A stretch of DNA of 64,000 nt from Catenaria anguillulae PL171. Lineage: Eukaryota; Blastocladiomycota; Blastocladiomycetes; Blastocladiales; Catenariaceae. Shown here in pieces: positions 11,293-22,278 of this stretch; position 1 is the first letter of the stretch; each line of letters opens with the position of its first letter. The notes under the pieces were generated by a model. The model made no database searches. It worked only from the letters and a program-made list of their open reading frames with translations, and was not told the DNA's origin. The stretch spans positions 16,331 to 80,330 of the forward strand of contig MCFL01000100.1 of the NCBI GenBank assembly GCA_002102555.1, read 5' to 3'. A program made the translations under genes and the position numbers.

Positions 11293-12645
11293 TTACTGTT
11301 TCCTGACTTCAAACAACATCGCCCGGCTCAATGTAAATGTGTATACGTACAGTACCCCAAAACCACCACGCGTTATCAAACACGGGCTGCACCCGCCTTC
11401 TTCCTTGTGCCCGAGCGCCCAACTCGGTCCAAATTGATCCTCGTCCTCCTCGTCGCTTTGTTCCCACGCACTTGGTGCTGGCTCCGCCGGAACCGGTTGC
11501 GCTACTGCGGCCTCGTCAACTCCCACCGTCAACACGCGCGCCCAAATCTCGGTATGCCTCGCCCGATCTACCCCAAACGGTAGGCAGCTCCGCTCGACCC
11601 ACCACGTTGCAACGTGGTAGAATCGCCACCCACCCTCGACTGCCGCCTCACGGCGGCATCCAACCACTGTGCCCTCACGCCGGCTAGCATTGGGTTCAGT
11701 GGCCAACGGGGCGTACATGCGCTCGAGTCACCAATCGAGCACGTTGACTTGGCCCGCAGAGGACGGGAGCAAAGGAATTTGGGCATCGATTGCGGGGCGA
11801 AAACGAACGTTGATACCGCGACCGGTGCCAAAGGTCAAGAAATGACACCTCGCCAGCCCAAACAATGGAGGGAGCCGGATCGGGGAGCACGTGCGGGCGA
11901 GGATCGCGGGATACTTCACGCAGAGTCCAAGCACTTCAGTCGCGTGGCGGGATCCGCGAACGAGTCTGGCATGGGCTGGGCCAGGATCCTTGCGATGGCC
12001 CACACTCATCGACCCAAAATGCACACATTGTTCTTGGCACGCCTTGAGTGCCGCTTCAAGTCCTGCACGGCACATGGCCACGTCAGACACCTCGCCTTGT
12101 TGGCGCAAATCTTGGGCACGTTCGGGCTGCCAAATGCCCGCTGCTCCTTCATGCAACGGACAGATCCAAGGGCCCGCCCGACTCGCCGCAACCACAAACT
12201 CCTTGCGCCAAGCGCCGACCTTGTCGTCGCTGAGCAAGCAACAGGTGTTTTGCACTGACCCGAGCTTTCCGCCCGCCGTGACATTGTCCTTTTTCTTCGA
12301 TGCACGTTTGTTCAAGAAGTATTTACTGATCTCCGAGCCCTGGTACCCTGATGCACATATCACCCTTTTGGCAATCGTCCACGAATGCATGCTTCGAGTA
12401 TCGCTCCTCTTGCAAATCAGCATCGATGAACTCAGAGGTTCGGTGTGGCGAGGCCAGTCCATGCCCGTCCGGCTGGGAAACACATTCATCGACAGTGCAC
12501 CCCACCAGATTTGCAGCACAAACATTACATTGGCGATGAATGTGAATTGGAGCGCAATGTCCCATAGCCGGTGGGAGCGAGCAAGCTGCGAGATGCGTGC
12601 AAGTTCGCTGGCAAGCTTCGTCCGCGTCACGTCAGATCGACGGGC
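11293..12645 (-). CDS. Unrecognised gene with an N-terminal membrane segment
   Basis: From an ATG at 12645 the frame gives a basic N-terminus (MARRSDVTRTKL) and a hydrophobic stretch LQFTFIANVMFVLQIWWGAL, then stays open to a stop at 11728. Later parts have coding character: KYFLNKRASKKKDN, NTCCLLSDDKVGAWRKEFVV, GPWICPLHEGAAGIWQPERA and CQEQCVHFGSMSVGHRKDPG. A second frame, 11718-11293, continues with GWRFYHVATWWVERSCLPFG and an acidic end, and may be a further exon or a frameshifted continuation. I do not recognise the family. Its 5' end is 150 bp from the divergent NUP42 start, so they may share a promoter. Exon structure is unresolved. Confidence 0.4.
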
Positions 12646-12794
12646 CATTGTAACCACATGTGTGGGCGCAACATATCGTAAACGAATCGTGGTGAAAATT
12701 CCGATGAAATTAATGCAACTGCGAGACATGAGAGCACTCGCTGCATTTGCCATGAATTGCCTGTGACATCCGTCAATACCCGAATACTCCAAGA

Positions 12795-14565
12795 ATGCCC
12801 GTTTGGTAAGCCGTCGACACTGCCTCCAAGTCCATCGCACATCTTGCCGTCCGTTTCAATGGCCTAACACAACGCTCTCACAGCAAACACTTTCTGCGCG
12901 GCAATTGCCGCTTTGGCAAAAACTGCCGCGACGAGCATCCGCCGCACATGGACCCTCGCGGGAACAGTGGCAGCTCTGGCTACTCGTCGTCGCCACATGC
13001 CTTTCAATCATCGAACCGCTTCAACCCATTGGCAAACAACAACAACGGCAACTACAACAACAATAATCGATCCCGTCAAGGAAGCGGCGGTGGAAATGCC
13101 GAGCAATTAATCGACGAGCTTCCAGACCCACGCTCGGCTGAAGTCCAGTGCGTATACTTACCTCAATCCTTGTTGATCTTACACACAAACTATACTCACC
13201 GGTACAACCGATCCTAGGGCAATGATCGCCGTCATTCGAAAAGATCTGACCGAAGAGAAGCCGCAGTGGCCCTTCACCTCGTACGGCGCGCAAGATGTAC
13301 CATGCTTGGCGAAACACCTCGATCAATCGCCCGAAGAAATTCATATGATGTTTTTGATGGACCCGCAACGTGCCGTACGCACCGCACCCACGCTCTCTCA
13401 TTCACTCCGCTTTCTCGATTGACATGCGTCTCACCGTTGGCTCGCGTGGCGCCAATAGATCCGCTTCGTCAACGATCACATGGCCAAATGCAAAGCCGAG
13501 TACAACAAGATTTTCGACCATCTTCAACCATCGGCTCAACTGTTTGTGCGCGCGAAGCGCATTCTCGACCACAAGAGGCAAGAGGTGGCCGAGGAGGAAC
13601 GGCGCACAGGCGGTTTCTTTGCTGGGCAACAACAGCCGCACCGTCCACCGGAGCAGAGGGAAACGTTATTTGGTAACGGTGATGGGGGATTTGGTGCAGG
13701 ATCGTCGTCATTTGGCGGTGGGCAGCAGCAGCAGCAGCAACAGCCGGGATCTTCAGCGTTCGGCCGGCCATCTGCATTTGGAGCACAGCAGCAGCCGTCA
13801 GTATTCGGCGCTCAACCGCATCAATCAGCGTTTGGTGCCCAAACCCAACCATCCGCATTCGGCGCCCAACAGCAGTCGACCGCATTTGGTGCGCAGCAGC
13901 AACAGCAGCAGCCATCACAATTTGCAAACCTGCAAAGGCCATCCGCTTTTGGTGCCCAGCAAGAAGCATCCCCATTTGGAGGTCAATTGCAGGCTTTGGC
14001 GTTTGGCGGCAACCAGCAACAGCCGTCGCCTTTTGGTGTCCAGCAACCGCAGCAACCCAACCCCTTTGGCGTCCAGCAGCCACAACAGCAACCGAACCCA
14101 TTTGCGCTGCCGCAAGCACAACCATCCAGACTCGGTGCAAGTCAACCACAGCAGCAGCCGTCTGCCTTTTCCAACGGCCCCTCTGCTCCTTCAAATCCGT
14201 TCGCCAACGGCCCTCAACAACAGCCATTGGGATTTGCCAACCAGCAACAGCCGTCGCCATTCGGTACTCAATCACAACAACAGCAGCAACCTCAACAACC
14301 ATCGCCATTCGGTGGCCAACCGCCGGCGCAAGCCGCTTCCGCGGCTCCATTTGCCCAACCGGCGACCGCTGCACCTAAAGCAAATGGATTTGCATCCGCC
14401 CAGCACCATCTGCCCGGTACCGCTGCGCCTTCGGCTGCTGCAAGCGCCGAAGAAGACAAGTCTGGTCCGTTTGGCTTGAGTGCTCAGGATTACCAGGCGC
14501 TGTGTGCGCCGAAGTTTGAGCTGGGTCGGATTCCAGTTGGTCCGCCGCCGAAGGAGCTGTGTTAG
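12795..14565 (+). CDS. NUP42: FG nucleoporin NUP42/NLP1-type with CCCH zinc finger
   Basis: Cytoplasmic-face nucleoporin that binds Gle1 and helps Dbp5-driven mRNA export. Exons: 12795-12805 (only 11 nt), 12884-13147, 13218-13374, 13459-14565. Joining them gives MPVCKHFLRGNCRFGKNCRD then EH, a CCCH finger of spacing C-x7-C-x5-C-x3-H; the first Cys codon is split by intron 1. A conserved middle follows (MIAVIRKDLTEEKPQWPFTS, SPEEIHMMFLMDPQRA, IRFVNDHMAKCKAEYNKIFD). About 300 residues are then Gln-rich with many SAFG/SPFG repeats, which bind transport receptors. The end FELGRIPVGPPPKELC matches the Gle1-binding motif of this family. CAG/CAA runs such as 13723-13743 encode polyGln. Very confident. 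Confidence 0.92.
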
Positions 14566-14704
14566 TGTTAGTGAGCAGAAGTAAATGTATGAATGACCAT
14601 CACCGAACAGTCGTGTGAACAAAATGAGTGTATATGTATCCTCCAACAGTGGCCTGGTTAAAACTTACTAGTCAAACGTGTCGTCTACAATCCGAACTCG
14701 GTAG

Positions 14705-16645
14705 TTATTCTAACAACTCGACCTCCTCAGCTGCACCTGCCCTCCCCCCACCCACCCTCACAAACCCTGCCTCACCCACGCCCTCTCTCGTAACCCTCCA
14801 CCTCCTAACGCCCTGCGCCACAGCCCACACTAGAAATCCAAAACTCATCCACACAACCAGCACGCCCACACGCATCGGCTCGTTGATCACCGCTACACTC
14901 ACCATCCACACGCACACGGCAACAAACACCACAGGTGCTGCCAAGTTGACCTTGAAGGGCCGCTCAGCGTATCGCCACGTCGGGCTCGCGTACCGCAACA
15001 CAATGACGGCAAGTGCCGCGAGCCCGTAAAACAGGTAGGATGCAAACGCGTACCAGTGAATCAATGTCACCAGATGTGTCGAGAGGACCAAGGGCACTGC
15101 AAGCAGGAATTGCAAGGCAAGGGCGCGCGTTGGCGTGTGGCGCGTTGGGTGCACGTGTGCAAAGAGGCCCGGGAGGTGGGATTGTGAAGCAGCCGCAGTG
15201 ATGAGGTGCGAGCCAGTGTAGAGGGACGAGGCGAGCGCACCAAAGGCAGATGTCACAATGCACAGGGGCAAGAGAATTGTGCCGAGTGAGGTGAGCCGGC
15301 CGAACTCGGCCACCATGCCGTGGTTGGACGTGGACAGGAGCGTCGTGGAGGGGATCACGATCAGGTAGGCCACGTTGGTTAGGAGGTAGCAAAGAGTGAC
15401 GAGAGTCACGGACGTGAGGATGGCTAGCGGGAGGGTACGTGACGGTTGCATGACCTTTTCGGTCACATAGTTGAGGTTGTTCCTTCATTGGAAGGCGGGA
15501 AGTGAGTCAAGGAGCCAATGATGTTGAAACAGAAAAATGAGGCAGTCATCATACCATCCGTCAAATCCCCAAAGTGCAGCTTGCAGCGCAAGCAATATCG
15601 AATGCTGTGCCTTTGCATCCTGAATCCCGGTCGTCGGTGTCTTTGCAGCACCTCCATCTCCCGTACTTGCTGCTGCTGCTGCCGCCGTCTGAATCGGCTG
15701 CGCAGACGATCCTCCAGCTGACGCACCCACGACCAACGGGCCCAGCCCAGTTCCCTTGACCAATACCCACATGCCGGCGCCACAAATCAACGCCAGAGCA
15801 GCGACTTTGGCCGCAAAGAAACTTGTTTGAGCGCGATTCGCCAATCTCGGCGATACCGCATTCAATGCCGAGCCCAGCGCCAAGCACACGAGCGCAATGA
15901 TGCGCTCCACGACCACCTCGCTATCACCCGCCTGTCCATCGACAAATACAATGCGGCACGTGTACTGGGCGGCAGTGGCCGCCAAAATGGCCGCCGTGCC
16001 CGACTTGAGCAACGTGACCGATGTCCAAATGAACGCTAGTGCGGGTAACCTGCCATACGCCTCGAGCAAGTACGCATACTCGCCGCCGTTGCCCGTGATC
16101 ATGGTCCCAAGCTCGGCATAGCACAAGGCGCCAGACATGGAAAGCAGGCCGGCCACCACCCAGATCCAGGTGGACGCAGATGCGGATTCCGTGTAGGAGT
16201 ATATGGGCCCAGGCGACACAAAGATGCCAGAGCCAATCATTGTTCCGACAATGACGGATATGCTTTCCCAGAGCCCAAGCCCATTGCCCTGTTCCTGGTC
16301 GAGCTCGAGCTGGTCTCCCGTGGGCCGCAGTTGGATGGCGGCAGAGTGCGAGAAGAGGTCAAAGGAGGAGCCCGACGAGGATGAGGAGCGCCGCCGAGGA
16401 GGCGATCGGGCGCGGGCGCCGCTGCTGGTGCCAGCCGCGTTGAGTGTGGGAGGGTCGGCGGCTACGGCAGACAGGCGGGGCGAGTGTGAGGTGGAGATGG
16501 AGGATGGCGAGTGGGGCGGAAGAATGTGGTTCTGGTCGTCCGAGTCGGCGTCGTCGTGGTCATCAGAGTGGTGGTGAGGGTTGGTGGTGGCGATGGGTTT
16601 GAAGCCGAGGGCGGCGGGCGGCTGCTGTTTTGATGGTGGCGGCAT
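14705..16645 (-). CDS. LAT-type amino-acid permease (APC superfamily)
   Basis: Plasma-membrane amino-acid transporter with about 12 membrane spans. Exon 1 is 16645-15555, exon 2 15482-14705; the intron has donor GTATGA and joins codon TG|G to read GFDGWNNLNYVTEK, a classic LAT-family segment. An N-terminal tail of about 120 Ser/Pro/His-rich residues precedes LGLWESISVIVGTMIGSGIF, the TM1 substrate-binding loop (GSGIF). Other landmarks: GALCYAELGTMITGNGGEYA, ALAFIWTSVTLLKSGTAAIL and ALQFLLAVPLVLSTHLVTLI. Closest types are fungal methionine/LAT permeases; substrate cannot be read from sequence. It converges with NUP42, 140 bp apart. Confidence 0.85.
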
Positions 16646-17072
16646 ATTGGTGGTAGTGAGGGTGCAATGCTGTGGGTCACTCCAGTCGTTCCGTCACTGT
16701 AAGGCGATTCATGATTCATGATTGATTGATGGGGACTCGAGCTCGACCGTTTGGATATCATCATTGCAATTGGAACGATTCGGTCACGTCACGTCACCAC
16801 ACGATCGCTCACGCTCACCGTGACCTGTGACGGCTCCACACACGCAAAGACACCTGCCTGGACACAAAAATGCACGCTGGCGGCTCACATTGGCTGCAAT
16901 GGAAACATGCAGCGTACACACGATGTATGTTCACGATGGTGGTCCAAGTCTTTTGGGCTGCAAGGCGACTGACACAGAGGTATTTGAATACATGACAGTG
17001 GTGTTACAGCGACACAGAACACAACAGCCAAAAGAAGGGCCTTCATCCGAGCCAGTCTACAGCCCCACCACC
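16646..17072. other. Intergenic, no gene seen
   Basis: 430 bp between the permease start and the stop of the next leftward gene. Expected to contain the permease promoter. Short open frames on both strands look like noise. Confidence 0.5.
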
Positions 17073-17918
17073 TCACATCCTGCGCAAGTGGCACACAATG
17101 TGGAATGCTGCCACCAACCCGACCACGAGATGCAGCCCACTCACCATCCTGTCAAGCCAATACTCACTATCCTCGCTCGATATCAGCGCGGGAACCACCA
17201 TGCCAAACGCCGACCAAACCGAACTTGCAAACACAATCGTCGCCACCACGAGCGTATCCGCCAAGCCAAACCACGCAGTTACCTGTTCCCACGACTGTGC
17301 CTTTGCCCGCCGTCCGAGAAGCACCATGGTCGCCAACGATGCCGGCTCCAGCACCAAGAATCGCGTCGTATCGAATCGAGGAAGCGTCACCATCGCCCCG
17401 CGATACATGGCATGACACAGTACCCAGGCCAACGGGGACGCATTGAATAGAAACAAGCCTTGGCGATTCACACTGACGGTGGCCCACTTCTTGAGCCGCA
17501 TTTCCTGCACAAGCCAAGTCACGAGCAGAACGCAGTTGACGCGATGGAGCTGGCCACGAAGCGTGTCACCCGTGTGCAAGAAAAACATCATGGCAATGTT
17601 CCCGAGCACGGCTGCGTTGATGTACTGTGTGAATACAGGCAAATAGTCGTGCCGGCGGTGTGCGGGCAGGAGCGAGTAGGCAACCAAGGATCCAAGTCCG
17701 AGTGGCCAAACACCAATAAGTTTGATGAGGGAGCCAAGGTCCGATAGCGTTCCATGGTGTGTTGCCGCGGCGAGCGCAAAGTGAAGACATGATGCAATTG
17801 TCGTTGCAAAGATGACCGCGAGCAAAAGTCGTCCCGAGCGTTGCCAGAGCCGCCACACGACAAGGATGGCGGCAATCAAGGACAAGTTGATGATGGGAAC
17901 TAGAGTCGAAGTGTCCAT
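17073..17918 (-). CDS. Unrecognised multispanning membrane protein
   Basis: 281-residue single-exon ORF from ATG 17918. It is hydrophobic along most of its length, with roughly seven or eight potential membrane spans: LVPIINLSLIAAILVVWRLW at the N-terminus, LLLAVIFATTIASCLHFALA, LGVWPLGLGSLVAYSLL-like, AAVLGNIAMMFFL, VNCVLLVTWLV, LADTLVVATIVFASSVWSAF and MVSGLHLVVGLVAAFHIVCH. Loops are short and basic residues (RRHRRHD-like, HLRRM at the end) flank the helices. I recognise no signature; a seven-helix receptor or lipid-modifying enzyme are both conceivable. Same strand as the permease, with its own promoter region upstream. Confidence 0.6.
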   Translation of the reverse strand: MDTSTLVPIINLSLIAAILVVWRLWQRSGRLLLAVIFATTIASCLHFALAAATHHGTLSDLGSLIKLIGVWPLGLGSLVAYSLLPAHRRHDYLPVFTQYINAAVLGNIAMMFFLHTGDTLRGQLHRVNCVLLVTWLVQEMRLKKWATVSVNRQGLFLFNASPLAWVLCHAMYRGAMVTLPRFDTTRFLVLEPASLATMVLLGRRAKAQSWEQVTAWFGLADTLVVATIVFASSVWSAFGMVVPALISSEDSEYWLDRMVSGLHLVVGLVAAFHIVCHLRRM

Positions 17919-18757
17919 ACTTGAGTGCTCGTGCTAGGGTGACTTGGCTTCATGGACAATCGAGAGAGGCACAGAGTGGATACATGTAAAGAAAGTCGTT
18001 TCCGGCCGGTCCAGGCCTTGAAGGTGAGTGATGGCGGCTGGTGGAGCCTACTGATTTGGTTTTCAATGGACAAGGTTTTTTGGATGGTCGCGACAGAGAT
18101 CACAATCACTCGCTTTGCTTCAGAGTCGCCGCTCTTTCGTTGCTGGTGCATGCAGGAGGATGGACCGGCCGGGTCGAGGCCAGAGACTAATGAGTTTGAA
18201 GTAAATAGTTGAGTGTTTGGATCGAGTAGTCAAAGTACCTTGTCTCACAAAGCGCCGACATGCGTTGTGGACTCAGCACCGGCGCCACCGCCCAAGCACG
18301 CCTCGCCCTGGGACACTGGGCTGCACCCCCGCTGGTTACGTTCTGGCTGACTCTCAAAGTCGGACATCATGTACGAGCATGTATGCCCGCGTCAAGTCCA
18401 TGTCCCTGTATAGGGTCAGGATGAATAAATACACAGGTTCTCTTAGCCATAACAGCCACCGCCATATAGCAAGAGCGGGCAACGGCGGCTCTGGTCTATC
18501 TACTATTAACACTCATCATCGAGGACTTTACGGCTCGATCCGGGGTGCAACAACCTCACTTCTTCCCAGCTGAGCTGGGCGAAAGCCCTCGCACGCTCGA
18601 ATCCTGCCCACGTTCCATCCTTTTTCGTTCCCACGCAAGCTCCACCTCAGCTCGAGCTCTAGTACTACCAATTATACATGCACCCGCCGCCGTTAACGCC
18701 AACCGCCCCCACCAGATTACTCTAAGCACTTGACGTTTTGATTCATTTACCACTACC
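17919..18757. other. Divergent promoter region, no gene seen
   Basis: 840 bp between the start of the membrane protein (leftward) and the ARMC9 homologue (rightward). No ORF with coding character and no RNA gene recognised. Confidence 0.5.
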
Positions 18758-21590
18758 ATGAACATCACCGAGCGCCAAGCTGCCAGCCTTGTCCGAGAGG
18801 TGCGCCAACGCCAACGACACTCGCTCATGTCCGCCATGTTTACTCGTGCTGATCACTCGAATGAATGCCATCACCTTCACGGGACACATGTATACAGTTT
18901 CTTGACTGCTCCAACCTCACCGACACCTTGACCACCTTCAAAACCGAGTACGCGGCCCGGGGCCATACATTTTTACCGCTCGCGTCTGCCAAAGCCACCG
19001 TGACCTCGGCCGATATCAAGGCTTCGCTTCTCAAGCATTTCAACCATGGAGAACGTGGTCAGTTTTTCAACTTGTGGGACACCCACATTCCCGACGGCAC
19101 GCGCAATGGACCGGATGCCATGAGACTCGAGTTTTATACCAGCATTCATTTTGCCATCTTTCCCGCCAACAAGCATGTGGAGCAAGGCGTGACCAAGGTA
19201 CATTGCCGTAGACCTGCCAACCGGTATGTGGAAACGAGATCTGACTTGGGCAGCATTGGGTACAGCTTCCAATATCGTCAACACTGGATACTTTTAAAGC
19301 CTTTCTCGAAACCCGCGGCTCCCAACTGTCGCAGACTGCAGAGTTCTTGCCCTACTACGCGTTACCATACATGCCCGATCCGAGTTCCCACCCGACCTTT
19401 GCAGCTCTATTCACTGTGCGTCGCATCCATCAAGTCTTGCTTACTCTGCAACCGAACTGACTGCTTTCCATCATCCGAGCGTATTAGAAAGACTGGCTCA
19501 CCGACCTCCGCACCCGCCTCACGGCCTTTATCGACACCAACGTCCACGTCCACGTCCCCTCGCGCCTCTCCGACATGATTGTCTCCATGGAAGAACTCAA
19601 GGCCAAAGACATTCGCCTGCTAAAACGACACCAGGTGCTTCAAGCAGACTACCACAACTTGCTTGCAATCGCGTCCGAGCTGATTGGCGCGCTCGCCAAT
19701 TCACTCAATGGACAGCGCATTTCGCAAGAATATGTCGCTGGCGTGCTCGAGAGGATGCAGGCGTTGAGGAAGAACTCGTCCATGTCTGGCAATGGTGGGA
19801 CAGGTACCGGACATCAAGGGAGCGGGACAGGTGGAGGCGGCCAGCAATTTGGGCCAAAGTACTTGAATTATGAGGCGATCAAGAGTTTGTTGGCGAGCCA
19901 TGACGGTGGGGCAAACGGGGCAAGGACCAAGGTGGTGCTCTTGCATGCTTTGCGCCAGGTTCGTCGCATTTCCGATATCTTATGTCTCTTGTAATTGTTC
20001 CCCACCTCACCTACTTCCTACTTCTATGACGACAGCGTGCCATCCATCAACCAACAGCGCAGCACCAGAGACTCGTCATCAAGACCTTCATCGATTACGA
20101 TCTGCTACACTTCCACTCGACTGCTCACCAGCCACTTCTCGACCTCTTTACCAACTCACACCATCCAGCGCTCAAAGACCAGGCCGCCAAGTTTGCCAAC
20201 TTGCTTTGCAGCTACCACGTTGGCCGCGCCTACTTTACCCATCAGCACGAGCATGCCTTCCTGAAAACCATCCTGGCCGCCCTCAAGACCGCCGACCGAC
20301 CAACGACCCACCACCACTGCCTTGGCATTCTCGAAAAGCTGTCGCTGCGGCGGTCCGTGCAAAGCTACCTGATCCTCCAAGCCGACATGATCCAATATCT
20401 GGTCGTGAGCGTGCTTCCCGATGCACAAGACCAGCTTGCCGACGCCACGGTCGTGTATGCCGTCGCCTTGTTGCTCAACTTGTGCCAGCGGACCGCAGGC
20501 AAGAGGCGGATTGCGCGTGAGGCCGACCGTGGAAAGCTCTTGGACGCTGTGCTAAAGCAGTTGGCAAACTTGTTGGAACATGCTGAGCCGCTTGTCAAGA
20601 GTTATGTGCATGGCATCTTGTTTACGCTGGCAGACGTGCCCGTGATTGCCGAGCGGGCTAAAGAGATGGGGTTACCAGAGATGATTGGGTACATTCGCGA
20701 GTCCATGGCCAAAGGGGGTGGCGCTGGCATGCAGGACGATGTGCTTGTGCGGCAAATGGATCGGTTGTTGGCCAAGTTTCGGAAGGGTGGGAACGCGGGT
20801 GCGTGGGACACCGAAGAGTTGACGGGATCGGACGATGACGAGGCAGATGACGATGGGGAGGAGGAAGTTGAGGAGTGTGACGCGGGTGAGGAGGCGGATG
20901 CGTCAGCAGAGCTGGGGGGCGAGGCCGGCGCTGGAGATGAGGCGTTGGGTGAGGAGTTTTTGAGACAGTTTGCCGCACCAGATAGTCGGTCGCAGGGCAA
21001 GTTGGTGCCTGCCAAGCCCGTTGTCAAGGTATGCATGTCCACGTTTTTCACTCTGGCAATTGTCGACGTTACATACTGACCTTGGGTGTGTAAAAATTCA
21101 GCAATCAAACCCTGGGCATGACTCGCAAGCATCGACCAATGTCATGGACCAGCTTCGGCGCCAAGTCTCGGACGCGCGGGCGGCTGCAGCGGCAGGCAGT
21201 AGCAGGCCATCGTCTGCTGGCCGCCTTCCAACTCCACCGACGAGCGGCTCGATGGGTGGCGGGCTCATGGCTTCTCAGTCTTCCCCTCCAGCTGCGGCTC
21301 GCCGCCCAAGCTCGACCGCACGCACCAGCAGCCCACTGGCTCGCCCTCCGAGCGTTGGTCCCGGGAATCCGATAGAATCGCCGCTCACGCGATCAAGAGC
21401 AGTCAAGGTCAGCCAGCCGGGCGGGATGGTCGGAAGTTCGCTTATCCGAGACGAACATTCAACCTCGCCGCTTCCGCCGCCACGTTTAAAGGATGGCCGC
21501 GAGCTGGGAAGGCAGGAGCTGATCGAGTACACGGGCGCGTTTTCGACGCGCACGAAACTGGCAAGGACCCCTCCAACATCGTCCACATAG
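18758..21590 (+). CDS. ARMC9: ARMC9 homologue: LisH and armadillo-repeat ciliary protein
   Basis: ARMC9 is a basal-body/cilium protein (Joubert syndrome gene in humans) found mainly in ciliated eukaryotes. Exons: 18758-18799, 18898-19197, 19266-19415, 19488-19958, 20036-21028, 21102-21590. All introns are phase 0 or join cleanly, giving 814 residues, close to human ARMC9. Joining exons 1 and 2 gives a LisH motif (ASLVREFLDCSNLTDTLTTF). Then come SLLKHFNHGERGQFFNLWDT, a coiled-coil-like stretch (LKAKDIRLLKRHQVLQADYH), and helical armadillo-type repeats from about 20036 to 20700. A Glu/Asp-rich linker (20815-20960) and Ser/Pro tail end in GAFSTRTKLARTP, like the C-terminal motif of ARMC9. Family confident, function inferred. 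Confidence 0.82.
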
Positions 21591-22278
21591 AATGAATTGG
21601 TTGCCGTGAAAACAAGTGCATTTCATATTGTTTTGGATTACCAATTGCTATCGACCGTTCTCTTGTCTCTATTAATGAATTTCAGACATCAACGGATGGC
21701 TTCTCGCGAGCGTCAGTGGGCCGGCACCCAAGTGCATTCGACGGACGTGGGTGTGGCAGTGAGTGGGAGGGAAATGGGTGCAACACAGCCAAGTCCTATG
21801 GGTGGCGTTGTGTTCGCTTCACCCGTCAAGCTAGTCACGCTCGAACGCCTCAAATGTAAGCATTGCCTTGGGCACAAGAGCACTCAATTGCTGCACAATC
21901 GCTGAGCTTCCCGTCCGCTCCACTGTTCGGCTTTGGCCGTGTGTGGGTCGTGCGTTATGTCAGGGGTGACTGCCAGTGATGAAGGGTCGTCGATCCATCC
22001 AGGCGAGGGAACATGTTGCGCGATGGATAGATGTACTCGAACATCACCGGTTACAACTGAATGACTTCAATGGATTCAGGCATTTCACATTCGGCAATCT
22101 CTTTTCTATGACTCATCTGCCCAGCGGTCGACTCTTGTGGACTACAGTTTGACCCCATCGACGAACCAGCAACCCAGGCAAGTGTGGCGCGCATCCGCCC
22201 TCGAACAGTACCGCCATCATTCGAATTCGTCCAGGCTGGTTCACCAGGAAATAATCGCCTCCCGGGTATCTGTATACA
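21591..22278. other. Intergenic, no gene seen
   Basis: 690 bp between two rightward genes. Open frames are short and without recognisable motifs; presumed 3' UTR and promoter sequence. Confidence 0.5.

Noticed and set aside
12323-12766. Plus-strand ORF overlapping the unknown gene at 11.3-12.6 kb (291 codons)
   Set aside because: Composition is irregular, and the opposite strand has the membrane segment and better coding character.
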